DNA of 64,000 nucleotides from Pararge aegeria (Eukaryota; Arthropoda; Insecta; Lepidoptera; Nymphalidae), in assembly GCF_905163445.1 (NCBI RefSeq), contig NC_053204.1, positions 10,809,001 to 10,873,000 on the forward strand. The letters are read 5' to 3'. Positions 20,104-30,399 of the stretch are shown in pieces. Made by a program: the position numbers and the translations under genes. Below the pieces are notes generated by a model. That model saw nothing but the letters and a program-made list of their open reading frames with translations. It was not told the origin of the DNA and did no database searches. Every line of letters starts with the position of its first letter. Within the stretch, counting starts at the first letter, position 1.

Positions 20104-20228
20104 AACCAGTGATATTTTTTTGCTTATAACGCAGATAGCTCCGAAAAATTAAAGATGAAAGCTGGGGATCGAACTCGATTCCTCCAAAAGATAGGCTGAA
20201 GTTTTAGCCACTAGGCTATCGCCGTTTT
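20104..20228 (-). repeat. SINE-2 head, divergent
   Basis: The minus strand gives GGCGATAGCCTAGTGGCTAA (A box) and GAGTTCGATCCCCAG (B box), then the CAGTGATATTTTTTTGC... body cut short. It lies directly next to a full copy. Confidence 0.75.
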
Positions 20229-20234
20229 TCCAAA

Positions 20235-20542
20235 TCATCATCATCATATCAACCAATTACCAGCCCACTATAGAACACGAGTCTCCTCCCACAATGAGAA
20301 GGGGATAAGGGCGTAGTCCACCACGCTGGCCCAGTGGTGGACTTCACACACCCTGGGGAACATTATGGAGAAGCTCTCAGGTATGCAGATTTCCTCACGA
20401 TGTTTTCCTTCACCGTTCAAGTAAGTGATATTTTAATTGCTTAAAACGCACATTACTTAGAAAAGTTAGAGGTGCGATTGGGATTTGAACTCGGCTCCCA
20501 GAAAGTGTAGTTGAAGTTCTACCCATTGGGCTGTCACCGCTT
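20235..20542 (-). repeat. SINE-2, full length
   Basis: In the plus direction it runs from (ATC)n through CCCACAATGAGAAGGGGATA, GGAACATTATGGAGA and CCTCACGATGTTTTCCTTCA to AAACGCACATTACTTAGAAA and the head GGGCTGTCACCGCTT. Confidence 0.93.
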
Positions 20543-20604
20543 TATTTGTTGTTATTTAACAAGAAAGGGTCAAGCCCTATCACACTAATTAAATCAGTTG
20601 ATTG

Positions 20605-20690
20605 CAATATTCAATTGCTAACAATGCACATAAATTAGAAAAGTTAGAGGTGCGTGCTGGGATTCGAACTCGCCCCCCCGAAAGTTTACC
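20605..20690 (-). repeat. SINE-2, head-side fragment
   Basis: GCACATAAATTAGAAAAGTT, AGAGGTGCGTGCTGGGATTC and GAACTCGCCCCCCCGAAAGT. Both the A box and the 3' half are missing. Confidence 0.8.
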
Positions 20691-21295
20691 AAATACTTTT
20701 ACAAATTTAAAACTCTAATCTTCAATCTCTCAAAAATATTTATAAATAAGTTACCCCTAAAATACCTACGTACGCAATAATCTGAAGATTACCGCCCGCG
20801 GGTCCCTTCCACCCCGTCTTATTTTAACAACTATAATTTAGCTTGCGGTAACAAATTCCACATTTATATGTAAATCTAGTAAAACGCTCAATCTGCTCAA
20901 TCAACTTTGAACACCAAATGGCGCCTTAAATTTGCTTAAACGGAGATTTTAATGTATTTTGTAGAACGCTTTAGCATTATTCAATAACGATTGAATTAAT
21001 TTACATGAATAAATTGTTATTGGGATTTCCTTTAAGGGCTTGATTTCGAGATGGAAGGGTTAAATAGACGGCTTTTTAATGTTAACATCATAAAATGTCG
21101 ACAGGGTATTTTAAAATACCTCTTCTAAGTAAGCTGCCGCCTATAAAATATAAAACACCTTTAAGAAAAGTATTTGAAATAGGTATTTTATAAATAGTTC
21201 TCGTAGAGAAATTGCAATTTCCCTTCAAATTGTCTTGAGATTTAAATTTAAACATTATTTAGAGAACTATTTATTTATTATTTATATATTATAAA
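20691..21295. other. Unassigned AT-rich stretch
   Basis: No gene or recognised repeat. Confidence 0.4.
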
Positions 21296-21299
21296 CTAT

Positions 21300-21425
21300 T
21301 TATTTGTACAATAAATTAAAATTTATATAAAAAGGACAGGATGTGCACAAGGACAACTTATCTTTAAAGAGATTTCTTAGAGGAGCCTTCGAATGTGAGA
21401 AAGATTGAACGAAATTGAAAGTGGG
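21300..21425 (-). repeat. LINE 3' fragment
   Basis: TGTGCACAAGGACAACTTAT, CTTTAAAGAGATTTCTTAGA and CGAATGTGAGAAAG pair with GTGCAAAGGAAAGCTTATCT, AGAGATCTCTTCCAGC and GATGTGAGTAAG at 37590-37680. A run of ATATAC-type low complexity follows. Confidence 0.5.
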
Positions 21426-21532
21426 TACTTGCAGAAATAACTGATACTTATATGAATACAGATATACAATAAATATACAATATACATGCACAGATATAGT
21501 ATAAATACCAATAAATATATATATACATTTAA

Positions 21533-21738
21533 TAGTGATAGCGCATTGGTTATAGGATCGGGGGGGGCGGGTTCGAATCCCAGCAAACACCTCTAAGTTA
21601 TGTGCATTTTAAGTAATTGAAATACTGCTTGCTTCAGCTGTGAAGGAAAACGTCGTGAGGAAACCTGCATGCCTCGAAGTTCTACATAATGTAATGAGTC
21701 CACTTATCCGCACTGGGCCATGATGATACATATGATAA
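21533..21738 (+). repeat. SINE-2 with 3' deletion
   Basis: The head is AATAGTGATAGCGCATTGG, the B box GGGTTCGAATCCCAG. The body runs to ATCCGCACTGGGCCATGATGA, so the last 80 bp before the tail are deleted. Confidence 0.85.
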
Positions 21739-22261
21739 TACATACATTTAGAATGAAAGATATATATTAGTAAACTAATTATATAGAGAAACCAGCTATT
21801 GACTTAACACATTGAAGGATGGGTTATCATACAGAACATGTGAAATATAATTCCAAGGTCGCGTGGCAAGAACTGCCAGTGAAAAGCTGTGCAAAAAAAA
21901 AACTGTGTTATAAGTGAGCACATCCAACGATATAGCACTGACACTGGCACGGTTTATCTCTAGATGGGGCTACCTGAATGTAGGTATTGGACACTTAGTT
22001 AATTCATTGTGCTATTGAATCAGCGTTTTGCTAAGTCGGTTATTAAATAGGTAATCCATATCCTACCTACCTTTGTCTTTTGGGTATCAGAGAGCACGTC
22101 AAGCCGTCAGTTTTAGTTATTATATATAACTTGATGGTAATCGATAAGACGTACGGTCAAGAGATTTTGCGTTCAGATACGATGTCACGTAAAAAATGAT
22201 TAGGTGTTAACATAATTTCTACAGACGTAATAGTACGTAACGTGCCTGCACGTAGAAGTTA

Positions 22262-22440
22262 GCTTCGCTAAGCGGTACGTCTTTGTCGGTAGGGCCACTT
22301 GTAACTAGCCACGGACAAATCCTCCAGAGCAAACCAGAGAAAATTATAAATTATAAAATCCCATATTGCCTCTGCCAGGAATCAAACCCGTGACCTTGTG
22401 AAATTCACAGCGCTCACCGTTGCGCCAGAGAGGTTGTCGA
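22262..22440 (-). repeat. SINE-3, 5' half
   Basis: CTAAGCGGTACGTCTTTGTC, TAACTAGCCACGGAC and CTCTGCCAGGAATCAAACCC, with head CACCGTTGCGCCAGAGAGG. Confidence 0.85.
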
Positions 22441-22626
22441 ACCATCAATACGTTCCAGCCGCTATTTCGTGCCAATAGTGGAATAGTTCATTCAAGACCA
22501 TTATCCGAACCCAATCTATCCTTAACCTCAGTGATTAATTACATTAATTGCCTCGTTTCGGGTAACAAAGGGACCCGTGGACCACGAAATTCATTTAAGG
22601 GTTAGACTGTATTACACTGCTACAGT

Positions 22627-23481
22627 ATTACTCAGACTTAATTATTTTATATTTCACTGAATGGATGAACGAATGAATGACTTTATATGCGGACTGCATG
22701 GGTGTTCTAAGTTAAAGATAAACATCTCATTTTATTCCAATCTGTGTCGCTTTTATAAAGATCAGTTTTAGTGTGAGCCATTGTTATATATGCTTAATCT
22801 CTTCCCATTTCTACACTCCTGGTATTGAGATTCGCGAAACGTTACAAAAGACTTAATTGCTTTATATTTTACAGAATGGATGAACGAATGAATATTGCAG
22901 ACTGTATGGGAGTTATATGTTTTTCAAAGTTAAAGATAAACTTCTCATATTTTTCCAATCTTAGTAGCTTTGATAAATATCGGCTTAAGAATGAGCCATT
23001 GCTCTACAAACGCAATCCCTTCCCATTTCTACACGCCTGGTATTGGGATTAGCGAAACCTTACAAAAATTGCATTCCCATGTCTCCAGAGTGTCCCCTAC
23101 ACTTGCTTAAACAAAAGTCAAACTTCGTAATTTTCTGCCCAATATCCTATTAAAGTTCTCATAAGTCACGCCTCTTCGAGGATTTAATGTCAATATCAGC
23201 AGTGATATTACTGATAAAGGTGATCCGAAGAGTGCTACTTTCAGTTTGAGCGTACGTTTTTACGCCAGCATGCACACAGTTTTAAATAAACTAGCCCAAA
23301 AGTCGAACTTCCAATTTTTTTTTCCTACTATTTCTTTTGCTGCGGGTATTTAGTTTTAATATCAGAATATTAAACATTTTCCCATCTGAGTTGCCTTAAT
23401 AACATCAGCAGAAGCCATTCTACGTAATCTCTTCCCATTTCTACATTCCTGGTATTAGGATTCGCAAAACGTTACAAAAAT
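22627..23481 (+). repeat. Degenerate triplication (units about 210 bp and longer)
   Basis: A block with GAATGGATGAACGAATGAAT and ending CTTCCCATTTCTACACTCCT...GCGAAACGTTACAAAA occurs at 22627-22848 and again at 22849-23068. The end block recurs a third time at 23412-23480. The third unit lacks the GAATGGATGAACG part and shares AAAAGTC-AACTTC sequence with the stretch after unit 2. A local segmental duplication, not a known transposon. Confidence 0.65.
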
Positions 23482-23508
23482 GGCATCTCTGTGCCTACTT
23501 TCTTGTTC

Positions 23509-23592
23509 AACCCATTTCCGGCCCACAACAAGGCATGGGTCTCCCCCCAGAGTAAGGAGAGTTTAGGCCGTAGTCCACCATGTTGATCAAAT
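23509..23592 (-). repeat. SINE-2, 3' fragment
   Basis: CAACCCATTTCCGGCCCACA, GGCATGGGTCTCCCCCCAGA and GGCCGTAGTCCACCATGTTG. Confidence 0.78.
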
Positions 23593-24215
23593 TCAATTTG
23601 GGAGTCGATAAGTTATTGAGATGATGAGAATGATTTCGGATTATAATAATGCCATAACAAAAATAATATGTAACAAGCGTGTTTTAGAACCAGCTTACGT
23701 TAAAGTTTCCTAGTTAAACTAAAATCAGAAATTGTTGGGAACTAAATTGGTATTGCGGTTCTATTTGTTTTGTATTATTTGTATTCATATTTTTGGTAGT
23801 GATGATATTTTCAACCAACTTAAAAAAGGAGGTGGTTCACAATACGACTGTTTGTAATTTTTTTGTATATTTGTTACGCGATTATACAAAATTCCGACTT
23901 AAAAATGTAGTAGAAAATATGTTATTTCTTGCTTTTTAGTTATTAAACAAACTCGGTTTTTTTTGGTCAAGTAATTTTTTGTTTAATATTTTGTGAATGC
24001 TGTTATTAAGTTTATTTGAGTTAAGATTTTCATGTATCAAACACTCGTTACCTAAGTTATTTAAATAAGAATATTTATTTATTATTAGAATATTATTATA
24101 TTATTAGTTAAATAAGAATATCGGCATCATCAAAATTCTGGTCTTAAGTTTAATTTAAAATGAATGTCATTAAAATGTTCTTTACCTTAGGGTCATTTAA
24201 TATATATAGCTTGGA
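23593..24215. other. Unassigned AT-rich stretch
   Basis: It contains one AACTTAAAAAAGGAGGTGGTT dispersed motif (23818-23838). No gene seen. Confidence 0.4.
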
Positions 24216-24221
24216 TAATCT

Positions 24222-24415
24222 TTGGAATCTATGTCCCAAGATGCTGGAATGTCAACCAGAAAACAAAGCGGTGGTCAACCCCCAACGAGGTGGACATACA
24301 CATCAAGCAATTCGCTGGGAGCCGCTGGAAACAAGCGCCCCAAGACCCTGGGTTTTGAGAATCTGTACAAAAGCTTTTCGTCCAGCAGCAGATGTCAGTG
24401 GATTGAAGTGAAGAT
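24222..24415 (+). pseudogene. RTE-clade LINE, C-terminal reverse transcriptase ORF remnant
   Basis: One frame gives GGQPPTRWT. After a frameshift the DNA reads like FAGSRWKQAPQDPG and then FVQQQMSVD. That order matches the conserved end of RTE-type ORFs (GRPPTRW..D, AGSRW.QAAQDR, YVQQWTS). Short deletions and a stop make it dead. Only the last fifth of the ORF is present. Confidence 0.72.
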
Positions 24416-25785
24416 ATCATTATAAGAAGGACAAACAAAACAAATCCTTATTATATCAAACATAATTTAAAAATATTACAGCAATAGTATATGGCGATAA
24501 GAAACACCTACAATATTGTCCAGGAACAAAATAATCTTCGCGCGAAGTAACAAAACTCCAAACAAGGGCCGAATGTATCAAATAAAATACCGTCGTCCAT
24601 TTCTCTTCATAGAAAATCAGGGTGGGAGGAAGAGGGGTATATACAAGAGGAAATGGGTGGGAAAGAGACAATAAAACTGAGGTGCTCGATGAAATGGTAT
24701 CGCCTCGGGTGGGATGAACGCAATATCCTAGCGGGAACGAAACGGTTGTTGAAAATAGTGTCGTGATATTGTCGATATCTATCATATCGAAGCGTTTTAT
24801 TTGTTTCGGAAGGTTATATTTTATGGCTTGGGGCGTGAAATATTGCAGCTGTTTGAAGTGTCTTTACGTTTCGGATGCATGAATTACACCATTTTGGTGT
24901 AGTGCTGATAAAATCTTATGATTGAAATCATTGAAATCATTTTGTTACAAAGGTAATTGTGAAAACTGTTTATTACTACTTCAATTACAGTATTTTAACA
25001 AAAAAAAAACTTCACACAATCAACAACATCTATTATTTTATACTTTTAAACTAAGCTTTTTTTATCCATGCCACCTAGTTTATTAAAGCTTTGATTAAAC
25101 CAATAAAAGATGAAAATATGGCTTTCTTTAAAGGTTAATGTTAGTTATGTTTGTGTAAATATGTCTTAAAAAACTAATTTTTTAGATTAAAAAAAAACTT
25201 AGTATGTTTTACTTAAACCTACCAGTAACAACAGTTGCGATTTATTATAATTTTCAATACAATTTAAACAATATCAAAACGGACATATGTAACATAATTG
25301 AGCTACTCCAGTGCGACAAGTTTAACTTACAAATCCATACTTTTTAAACTGAGAAAATTTGTTTTACCGATTTTATCAAATATACAAATGCATGTTTATC
25401 GACAGCATCAAGAAACATTTATTGTTCTATACCAAAAATCGTTTTAATGACAGCGAGCACATCACTAGCTGGATTTGGCTCATTGAGATTGACTCTACTA
25501 CTTATGATACGTGCTAGGAATTATCCACTGCGATATAAAATATTGGATTTGTTTCTGTATTGAGGGTAAATAAATATGAAATAACTTACCCTCGACTGTT
25601 AGTATTGATAACATGGTATTAGTTTTAGCCTTAGCAATATCGATGCTTTAGTTTAGGTTATTTTTTTAATCAACTAATCAACTTGTTATCTGTGTTGTAT
25701 CAACTTGTTAACTGTTATATATTTTATTTGTATTTATATGTAAAATATTTATATATATATATATATATATCTTAATATATATAAA
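24416..25785. other. Unassigned stretch
   Basis: 24456-24785 holds a 109-codon minus frame without recognisable domain. The rest is AT-rich. An (AT)n run at 25750-25770 precedes the Helitron. Confidence 0.4.
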
Positions 25786-26062
25786 TCTCCTGTCACGATG
25801 TTTGTCCGCGATGGACTCCTAAACTACTGAACCGATTTTAAATTAAATTGGCACACCGTGAGCAGTCTGGTCCGACTTAAGAGATAGGGTAGCTTAGATC
25901 TTTAAGTAAAGTCACAATTTTATTTTATTGCAAATTATTTGTCTATAATTAATTGACAGTCACATGTTATATGTATATACCATTATACTCATTTAAGGCT
26001 TAGCTATACTGAATACTTTTAAAACAAAATCAAACGCAGACGAAGTCGCGGGCAACAGCTAG
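25786..26062 (+). mobile_element. Non-autonomous Helitron, complete (277 bp)
   Basis: Starts TCTCCTGTCACGATGTTTGT after A and ends GCAACAGCTAG before T. Same family as 983-1258 and almost the same length. Confidence 0.88.
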
Positions 26063-26134
26063 TATATATATATATTATAGTTATATTTATATATATATAT
26101 ATTTTATTTATATATTTGTATAATTTTATATCTT

Positions 26135-26335
26135 ATTTATTGCACCACCTACCTCTTTTCTATGTTTTTTCCTTTTACGCCATTGGTTGCCTGGAAGAAA
26201 TCGCTATGTAGCGATAAGGCCACCAAATTGTACTCTCTTTATATGTATCTTTATTCTTATTTATATTATATCTTTGTAACTACTTTTTTTTCTTTGGTGT
26301 ACAATAAAAGTGTATTCATTCATTCATTCATTCAA
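26135..26335 (+). repeat. LINE 3' UTR with (CATT)n tail
   Basis: GGTTGCCTGGAAGAAATCGC, TATGTAGCGATAAGGCCACC and GTGTACAATAAAAGTG, then CATT repeats (26313-26335). The layout matches 40110-40285 and 61125-61270. Confidence 0.72.
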
Positions 26336-26439
26336 CTTGATTTTTGGCATAGAGTAGTTAGTGAAAGGAGGACGATAAAAAGGACTTCTTCCCTCCAAAA
26401 AATAAACCCTAAAAGACGCTGCTAAAACCATGGTCACAG

Positions 26440-26565
26440 CTAGTTTGCTATAATACAAAAAAAGAAGGAGAATCTGTAGGGTGTTATTTATAGTTTCTTC
26501 AATCTTTATTCTCCAAACCAAAAAGATCTTTCAAAAAGTACGGATCATCCTCAGATGTAATCAGT
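26440..26565. repeat. Foldback-type repeat fragment (GAAGCAGGCGTTACTTTGC family)
   Basis: GGAGAATCTGTAGGGTG, TTCAATCTTTATTCTCCA and ATCATCCTCAGATG match blocks at 47775-47960 and 51455-51655. Confidence 0.5.
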
Positions 26566-26846
26566 AAATAGCTAAGACATTTTTTTGTTAAGGATTGGCC
26601 AGCGCTTGACGACTGTCATGCCCGTCAGAAAGCAATGATAAGGTCTAGGTTGGAGCACCTTGCCTAGAAGAAGCCTACTGACTGTAGCCTAGCCTAGTTA
26701 CTCAAGGTGTACGTGGCAGGAAACACAGTTTCCGAGACTTATCAACTATTCATTGTAAAAAAGTCACAACAATAATTCAATGCGAAAGATCTGTTTAGAT
26801 AATTATATGATGGTATGATTGTAAAACAGAATTATTTCGTGTCAAA

Positions 26847-27130
26847 AACCGTAGCTTAGTGGTAAAGTACTTTACGATGATACTTAAAATTCTACTTATC
26901 CTACTAATATTATAAATGCGAAAGTTTGTATGGATAGAATAACAAACGTCCATCCAGGACGTTTGTTATTCTTTCACACAAAAACTACTTAACCATTTTA
27001 ACTGAATTTTGGAATGGAGATATATTATATCCTTAATTATACCAAAAGCTGCTTTTTATGAAAAATCAAAAATCCGTGTGCGGGCAACAGCTGGTAATAT
27101 CAAATAGTACTTTACCACTAAGCTACGGTT
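26847..27130. repeat. 24-bp perfect inverted repeat enclosing a Helitron
   Basis: AACCGTAGCTTAGTGGTAAA... (26847-26870) and its exact reverse complement (27107-27130) are tRNA-A-box-like arms. The Helitron 26899-27094 lies between them. To the right, 27180-27240 has GAGAGTCGCCGTTTCAAATC and CTGCCGGCTTCGAAAA, a tRNA-like B-box half. Confidence 0.75.
26899..27094 (+). mobile_element. Short Helitron-like element with internal hairpin (196 bp)
   Basis: Starts TCCTACTAATATTATAAATG after A and ends GGGCAACAGCTGG before T (CTRR rule). Near its 5' end lies a perfect 16-bp stem (26936-26951 with 26957-26972) and a 5-base loop. Confidence 0.82.
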
Positions 27131-27281
27131 CTCATAACGCCGCTAAACTATTAATATATGCCCTTTTAAAGTGATAATACGCGCTTAGACCATAGTAACC
27201 AGAGAGTCGCCGTTTCAAATCCTGCCGGCTTCGAAAATTTTATATAAATCCAGAAGTATGTATAAAAATAAATTCACTTAC

Positions 27282-27436
27282 TGTATGTATGAAAATCGGT
27301 CACTTGGACCGTGTTGCAGTCTTCCCCCACCTGCAGGTACGTGATCTCGCAACGGTACACTCCTTCATCATCAGGCTGCACGTTGGTGATCACCAGCTCC
27401 GCGTACGTAGCGTTCGGCTCGTGGGAGATTGACATT
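27282..27436 (-). CDS. Internal exon of an immunoglobulin-superfamily gene (partial)
   Basis: On the minus strand a T-rich tract ending in TTTTTTTACAG precedes the exon, and GTAAGTG follows it, so both splice sites are consensus. The 155 bp read openly as 51 whole codons, with one base completing a codon at the 5' side and one base left at the 3' side (upstream intron phase 2, downstream phase 1). The peptide contains AELVITNVQPDDEGVYRCE. This is the L-x-I-x-x-V-x-x-x-D-x-G-x-Y-x-C signature of E-F strands in V-set Ig domains, with the conserved Asp, Gly, Tyr and disulfide Cys. A second Cys lies 11 residues later, in GEDCNTVQV. An NAT glycosylation sequon sits near the start. The exon is more GC-rich than its flanks. 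The role is probably extracellular adhesion or recognition, inferred from the fold only. The family (Sidestep-, turtle- or hemicentin-like) cannot be decided. The rest of the domain lies on exons not found here. Confidence 0.85.
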
Positions 27437-27559
27437 CTGTAAAAAAAGAACAAAATTCAAACTCGCATTTCTATCGGTATTTTAGACCTCAACATGTATT
27501 TTAAGGTTCAATAATAGTCGCTTGAGACTTTTTACGTGAATTATTCAAATTTAAAAGAT

Positions 27560-27765
27560 AGACATATGGTGTCCCGGACTTTTTCTTAGAACTTTTAGAC
27601 GGAAACAACTTTGTGATTTTATCGACACTTTAACCGTTTGTTCCTATTGGTCTAAGCGTAATGATATATAGCCTTCCTCAATAAACTGACTATCTAAGAC
27701 TGAAAGTTTTTTTTATACAAAACCAGTAGTTTCTGTGATCATCACGTTAAAGTAAACAAACAAAC
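27560..27765 (-). repeat. Helitron-like repeat fragment (family H3)
   Basis: ACTTTTTCTTAGAACTTTTA, CGGAAACAACTTTGTGATTT, CCTATTGGTCTAAGCGTAAT and ATAGCCTTCCTCAATAAACT follow the order of the inverse copy at 33710-33990. Confidence 0.55.
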
Positions 27766-27779
27766 CCTCAGCTGTATAT

Positions 27780-28025
27780 GCGACCCTGCATTCTGAGTCC
27801 AAGGCTGTGGGTTCGATTCCCACAACTGGATAATGTTTGTGTGATGAACATGAATGTTTTTCAGTGTCTGGGTGTATCTATATGTTATAAGTATTTAGGT
27901 ATATTAATCATTAAATTATTCATCAGTTATCTTAGTACCCATAACACAAGCTACGCTTACTTTGGGACTAGATGGCGATGTGTGTATTGTCGTAGTATGT
28001 TTATTTATTTCATTTTATTTATTTA
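27780..28025 (+). repeat. SINE-1 lacking the first 25 bp
   Basis: Begins GCGACCCTGCATTCTGAGTC, inside the head, with B box GTGGGTTCGATTCCCAC, the full body and a (TTTA)n-like tail. Confidence 0.92.
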
Positions 28026-28192
28026 TGACTCCATTGAACGTTGTTCCCAAGTTATCTAAGGAAGAATCGAAGGCACCAGATAATGCGGTAGATCGACCGT
28101 GTAATGTGCCAACCAAATAAAAGCTGCAGTGGCTGTCCCCCTACATGAGTGTGCAAGAAAGGCAGCTGCCAAAGAGGAGTGGCGAGTGGAGA

Positions 28193-28252
28193 AGAAGTAA
28201 TTCCCCGGACGAGCTCTGTCACAAAAAGTGCTATAGGTTCTCCTTACTTCTA
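28193..28252 (-). repeat. Family-4 repeat, 5' fragment
   Basis: AGTAATTCCCCGGACGAGCT and CTGTCACAAAAAGTGCTATA are the reverse of the family start. Confidence 0.55.
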
Positions 28253-28604
28253 ATTTAACTAAGCAGGGATACTCCGAGCATGGCTCTCTGTCCACTGAGA
28301 GAGAAAGCTGGTGTCTATCAAAACAATACTAGTTCCAGTTGAGCCGGCGAGCTAAACGAGTGGTTAAATAACAAAACAAACTCGTTTCAACTGCGCGAAA
28401 CTTAATTAAGTAACGTCAGACACAGATTTATCAATCACGTTAAGTTTTCGGTGGAAAACTTCCAACTTGTATTATTTGTTGTTTTACGTCGACGATTACT
28501 TTTTGGCCGATACGATGGAGCAGAGAAGGATACATAAACCGTATTTAATATCGTGCTGGAACCTGTGGTTGTTTTCTCCTTTCCATTAAAGTTTTGCGCA
28601 ATAA

Positions 28605-28678
28605 GATGGCCGTTCGATAGAGCTATGCTTGGAGTATCGTTACGTCATCAAATCAGGAATATGAGTCGCAGGGAGTTG
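28605..28678 (+). pseudogene. RTE LINE ORF fragment
   Basis: The plus frame reads like RAMLGVSLRHQIRNMSR, matching the AMERAMLGVSLRDQIRNEEIRRRT block at 32240-32330. Only about 25 codons are left, directly upstream of a SINE-2. Confidence 0.65.
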
Positions 28679-28730
28679 CTGGACCAAAGCAGCACAAGAT
28701 CCCTATTTCACCCATGAACATGTACGTTAC

Positions 28731-29042
28731 ATCATCATTATATTGACCCATTACCGGCCAACTACAGGGCACGGGTCTCCTCCCACAATGAGAAGGGGTT
28801 AAGACCGTGGTCCACCACGCTGGCCCAGTGCGGATTAGTGGACTCCACACACCTTTGAGAACATTATGTAGAACTCTCAGGCATGCAGATTTCCTCACGA
28901 TGTTTTCCTTCCCCGTTTAACCAAATGGTATTTTAATTACTTAAAACGCACATAACTTAGAAAAGTTAGAGACGTGCTGGGATTCAAACTAGGCCTTCCG
29001 AAAGTGAAAGCGAGCTGCTACATACTGGGCTATCAACGCTTC
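28731..29042 (-). repeat. SINE-2, full length with target duplication
   Basis: Full element from (ATC)n tail to the GGGCTATCAACGCTTC head. It is flanked by perfect 8-bp direct repeats TACGTTAC (28723-28730 and 29043-29050), as expected for LINE-driven insertion. Intactness suggests one of the younger copies. Confidence 0.93.
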
Positions 29043-29050
29043 TACGTTAC

Positions 29051-30005
29051 AAACAATAATTATTTCTATTTCACTTCCTATTAAGTTTTCGCGCAGCTTG
29101 CGCTTTCAACAGAACTGCAATCGCTCAACATTCGTGAACTGAACTTACGACCTTTTGAATTCAGTCCGTCCTGTAAACCCTTGGGCAATGGATGCTATAA
29201 AAATTACAGTGTTGCATGTCTACTAACAGCGAGGATCTACAAGTTTTAAGGAAGTTTCCTTCAAAGTTAAAAGATGTCCGACATGGCTTTATAGACGGAG
29301 AGAGCGTGGTAAATGTTAACCAGCGGTTTTTAAAAGCTTCCTTACTAATTTAATACTCTGGGCCTTTAGTAAAAAAATCTAACACAGTATGTTAACTTTT
29401 GAACGAAAAGAATTGTGACGGAAGCTATGTGCTATTTAGGATTACTCTTTTGGAAACGAAAAAAGCTATTTCGAAGTATTCATATACTTCTATAATGCTT
29501 TTAGACTAGAAAAGTGATCGGATCCATCTTTGGTACTCCTAGATAGCTGTAAAGTGGAACTAAACTAAATTAGAGGATTTTAGTGTACTACGTAAGATGC
29601 ATGCAGTCGAATAAACGTTGTTACTAGTTAACGAGGTGTATTCCCTTATGCGCAACCCGAATATGTATCACAGTGTTCAAAAATTAAGAACATGTGAACA
29701 GAATAGTATAGTTTAAGAATCACCAGACGGCTCATGTACGGCAAACTGAAAGTTGAGGATTCTGAGGAAGACCTAGAATCTGGAATTATGGAGTCGAGAC
29801 GATTTGCGTTATTTGGTGCAGACATAATGTTGCCTGCATTGCCTAATAAAGCCAGGGCCCATCTAGGTCTGTAGACATTTTATGATGATGATGATTTGCA
29901 TGGTGACATATTTGACATTTGTATTTAATTTTAACATTGAACACGAATTCATAATAAATGTTTCAGATTTTTAATTTTTTTTAAATCTTATTATTATTAC
30001 CGCTA
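29051..30005. other. Unassigned stretch
   Basis: Mostly unique. 29715-29890 (CACCAGACGGCTCATGTACG through GCCAGGGCCCATCTAGGTCT, then ATGATGATG) may be a worn LINE 3' end. Confidence 0.4.
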
Positions 30006-30009
30006 TTGT

Positions 30010-30315
30010 ATTCAAAATTCAAACTTTATTTATTTTAAGTAGGCATAAAATAAGCACTTTTGAAACGTCAAGTCTGTGTGTTTGTAGTAACTCTACCACC
30101 GGTTCGGAAGGCAGATTCTACCGAGAAGATGCCGACAAGAAAATCAGCAGTTTCTCTTTTCCAACATCAACTATTTACATTTTACATTTTAATATTCATT
30201 TTTTTATATTGTGAGAGATGAAAGCGGAGCCGGATGCTTCCAAGCAACCTTCATTAAGAAATTCATCAATTGTATAATAACCTCGCTGTAATAAATTTGT
30301 TTTAACATATTCTTT
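30010..30315 (+). repeat. LINE-B 3' region
   Basis: TTTATTTTAAGTAGGCATAA, CTCTACCACCGGTTCGGAAG, GCAGATTCTACCGAGAAGAT, GTTTCTCTTTTCCAACATCA and AGCGGAGCCGGATGCTTCCA. The same order occurs at 58775-59070, diverged by about 10 percent by eye. Confidence 0.78.
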
Positions 30316-30399
30316 CTATTTTCTTATTGTATTATTGTTTAAATTGATTCTGTGTTACTTGCTTGTGTTAAGTTCAAGGTTTATATAAAACGTAAGCTT

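Noticed and set aside
24456..24785. 109-codon minus-strand frame
   Set aside because: No recognisable domain and ordinary composition for non-coding DNA on the reverse of an AT/GC mixed stretch.
26313..26335. (CATT)n as an independent microsatellite
   Set aside because: It is the tail of a LINE 3' UTR, as shown by the AATAAAAGTG just before it.
28653..28898. 81-codon minus frame (and similar frames at 3496, 39801 and 48882)
   Set aside because: All are translations of the SINE-2 body, giving the same RKPACLRVLHNVLKGVWSP-type peptide. They are not host genes.
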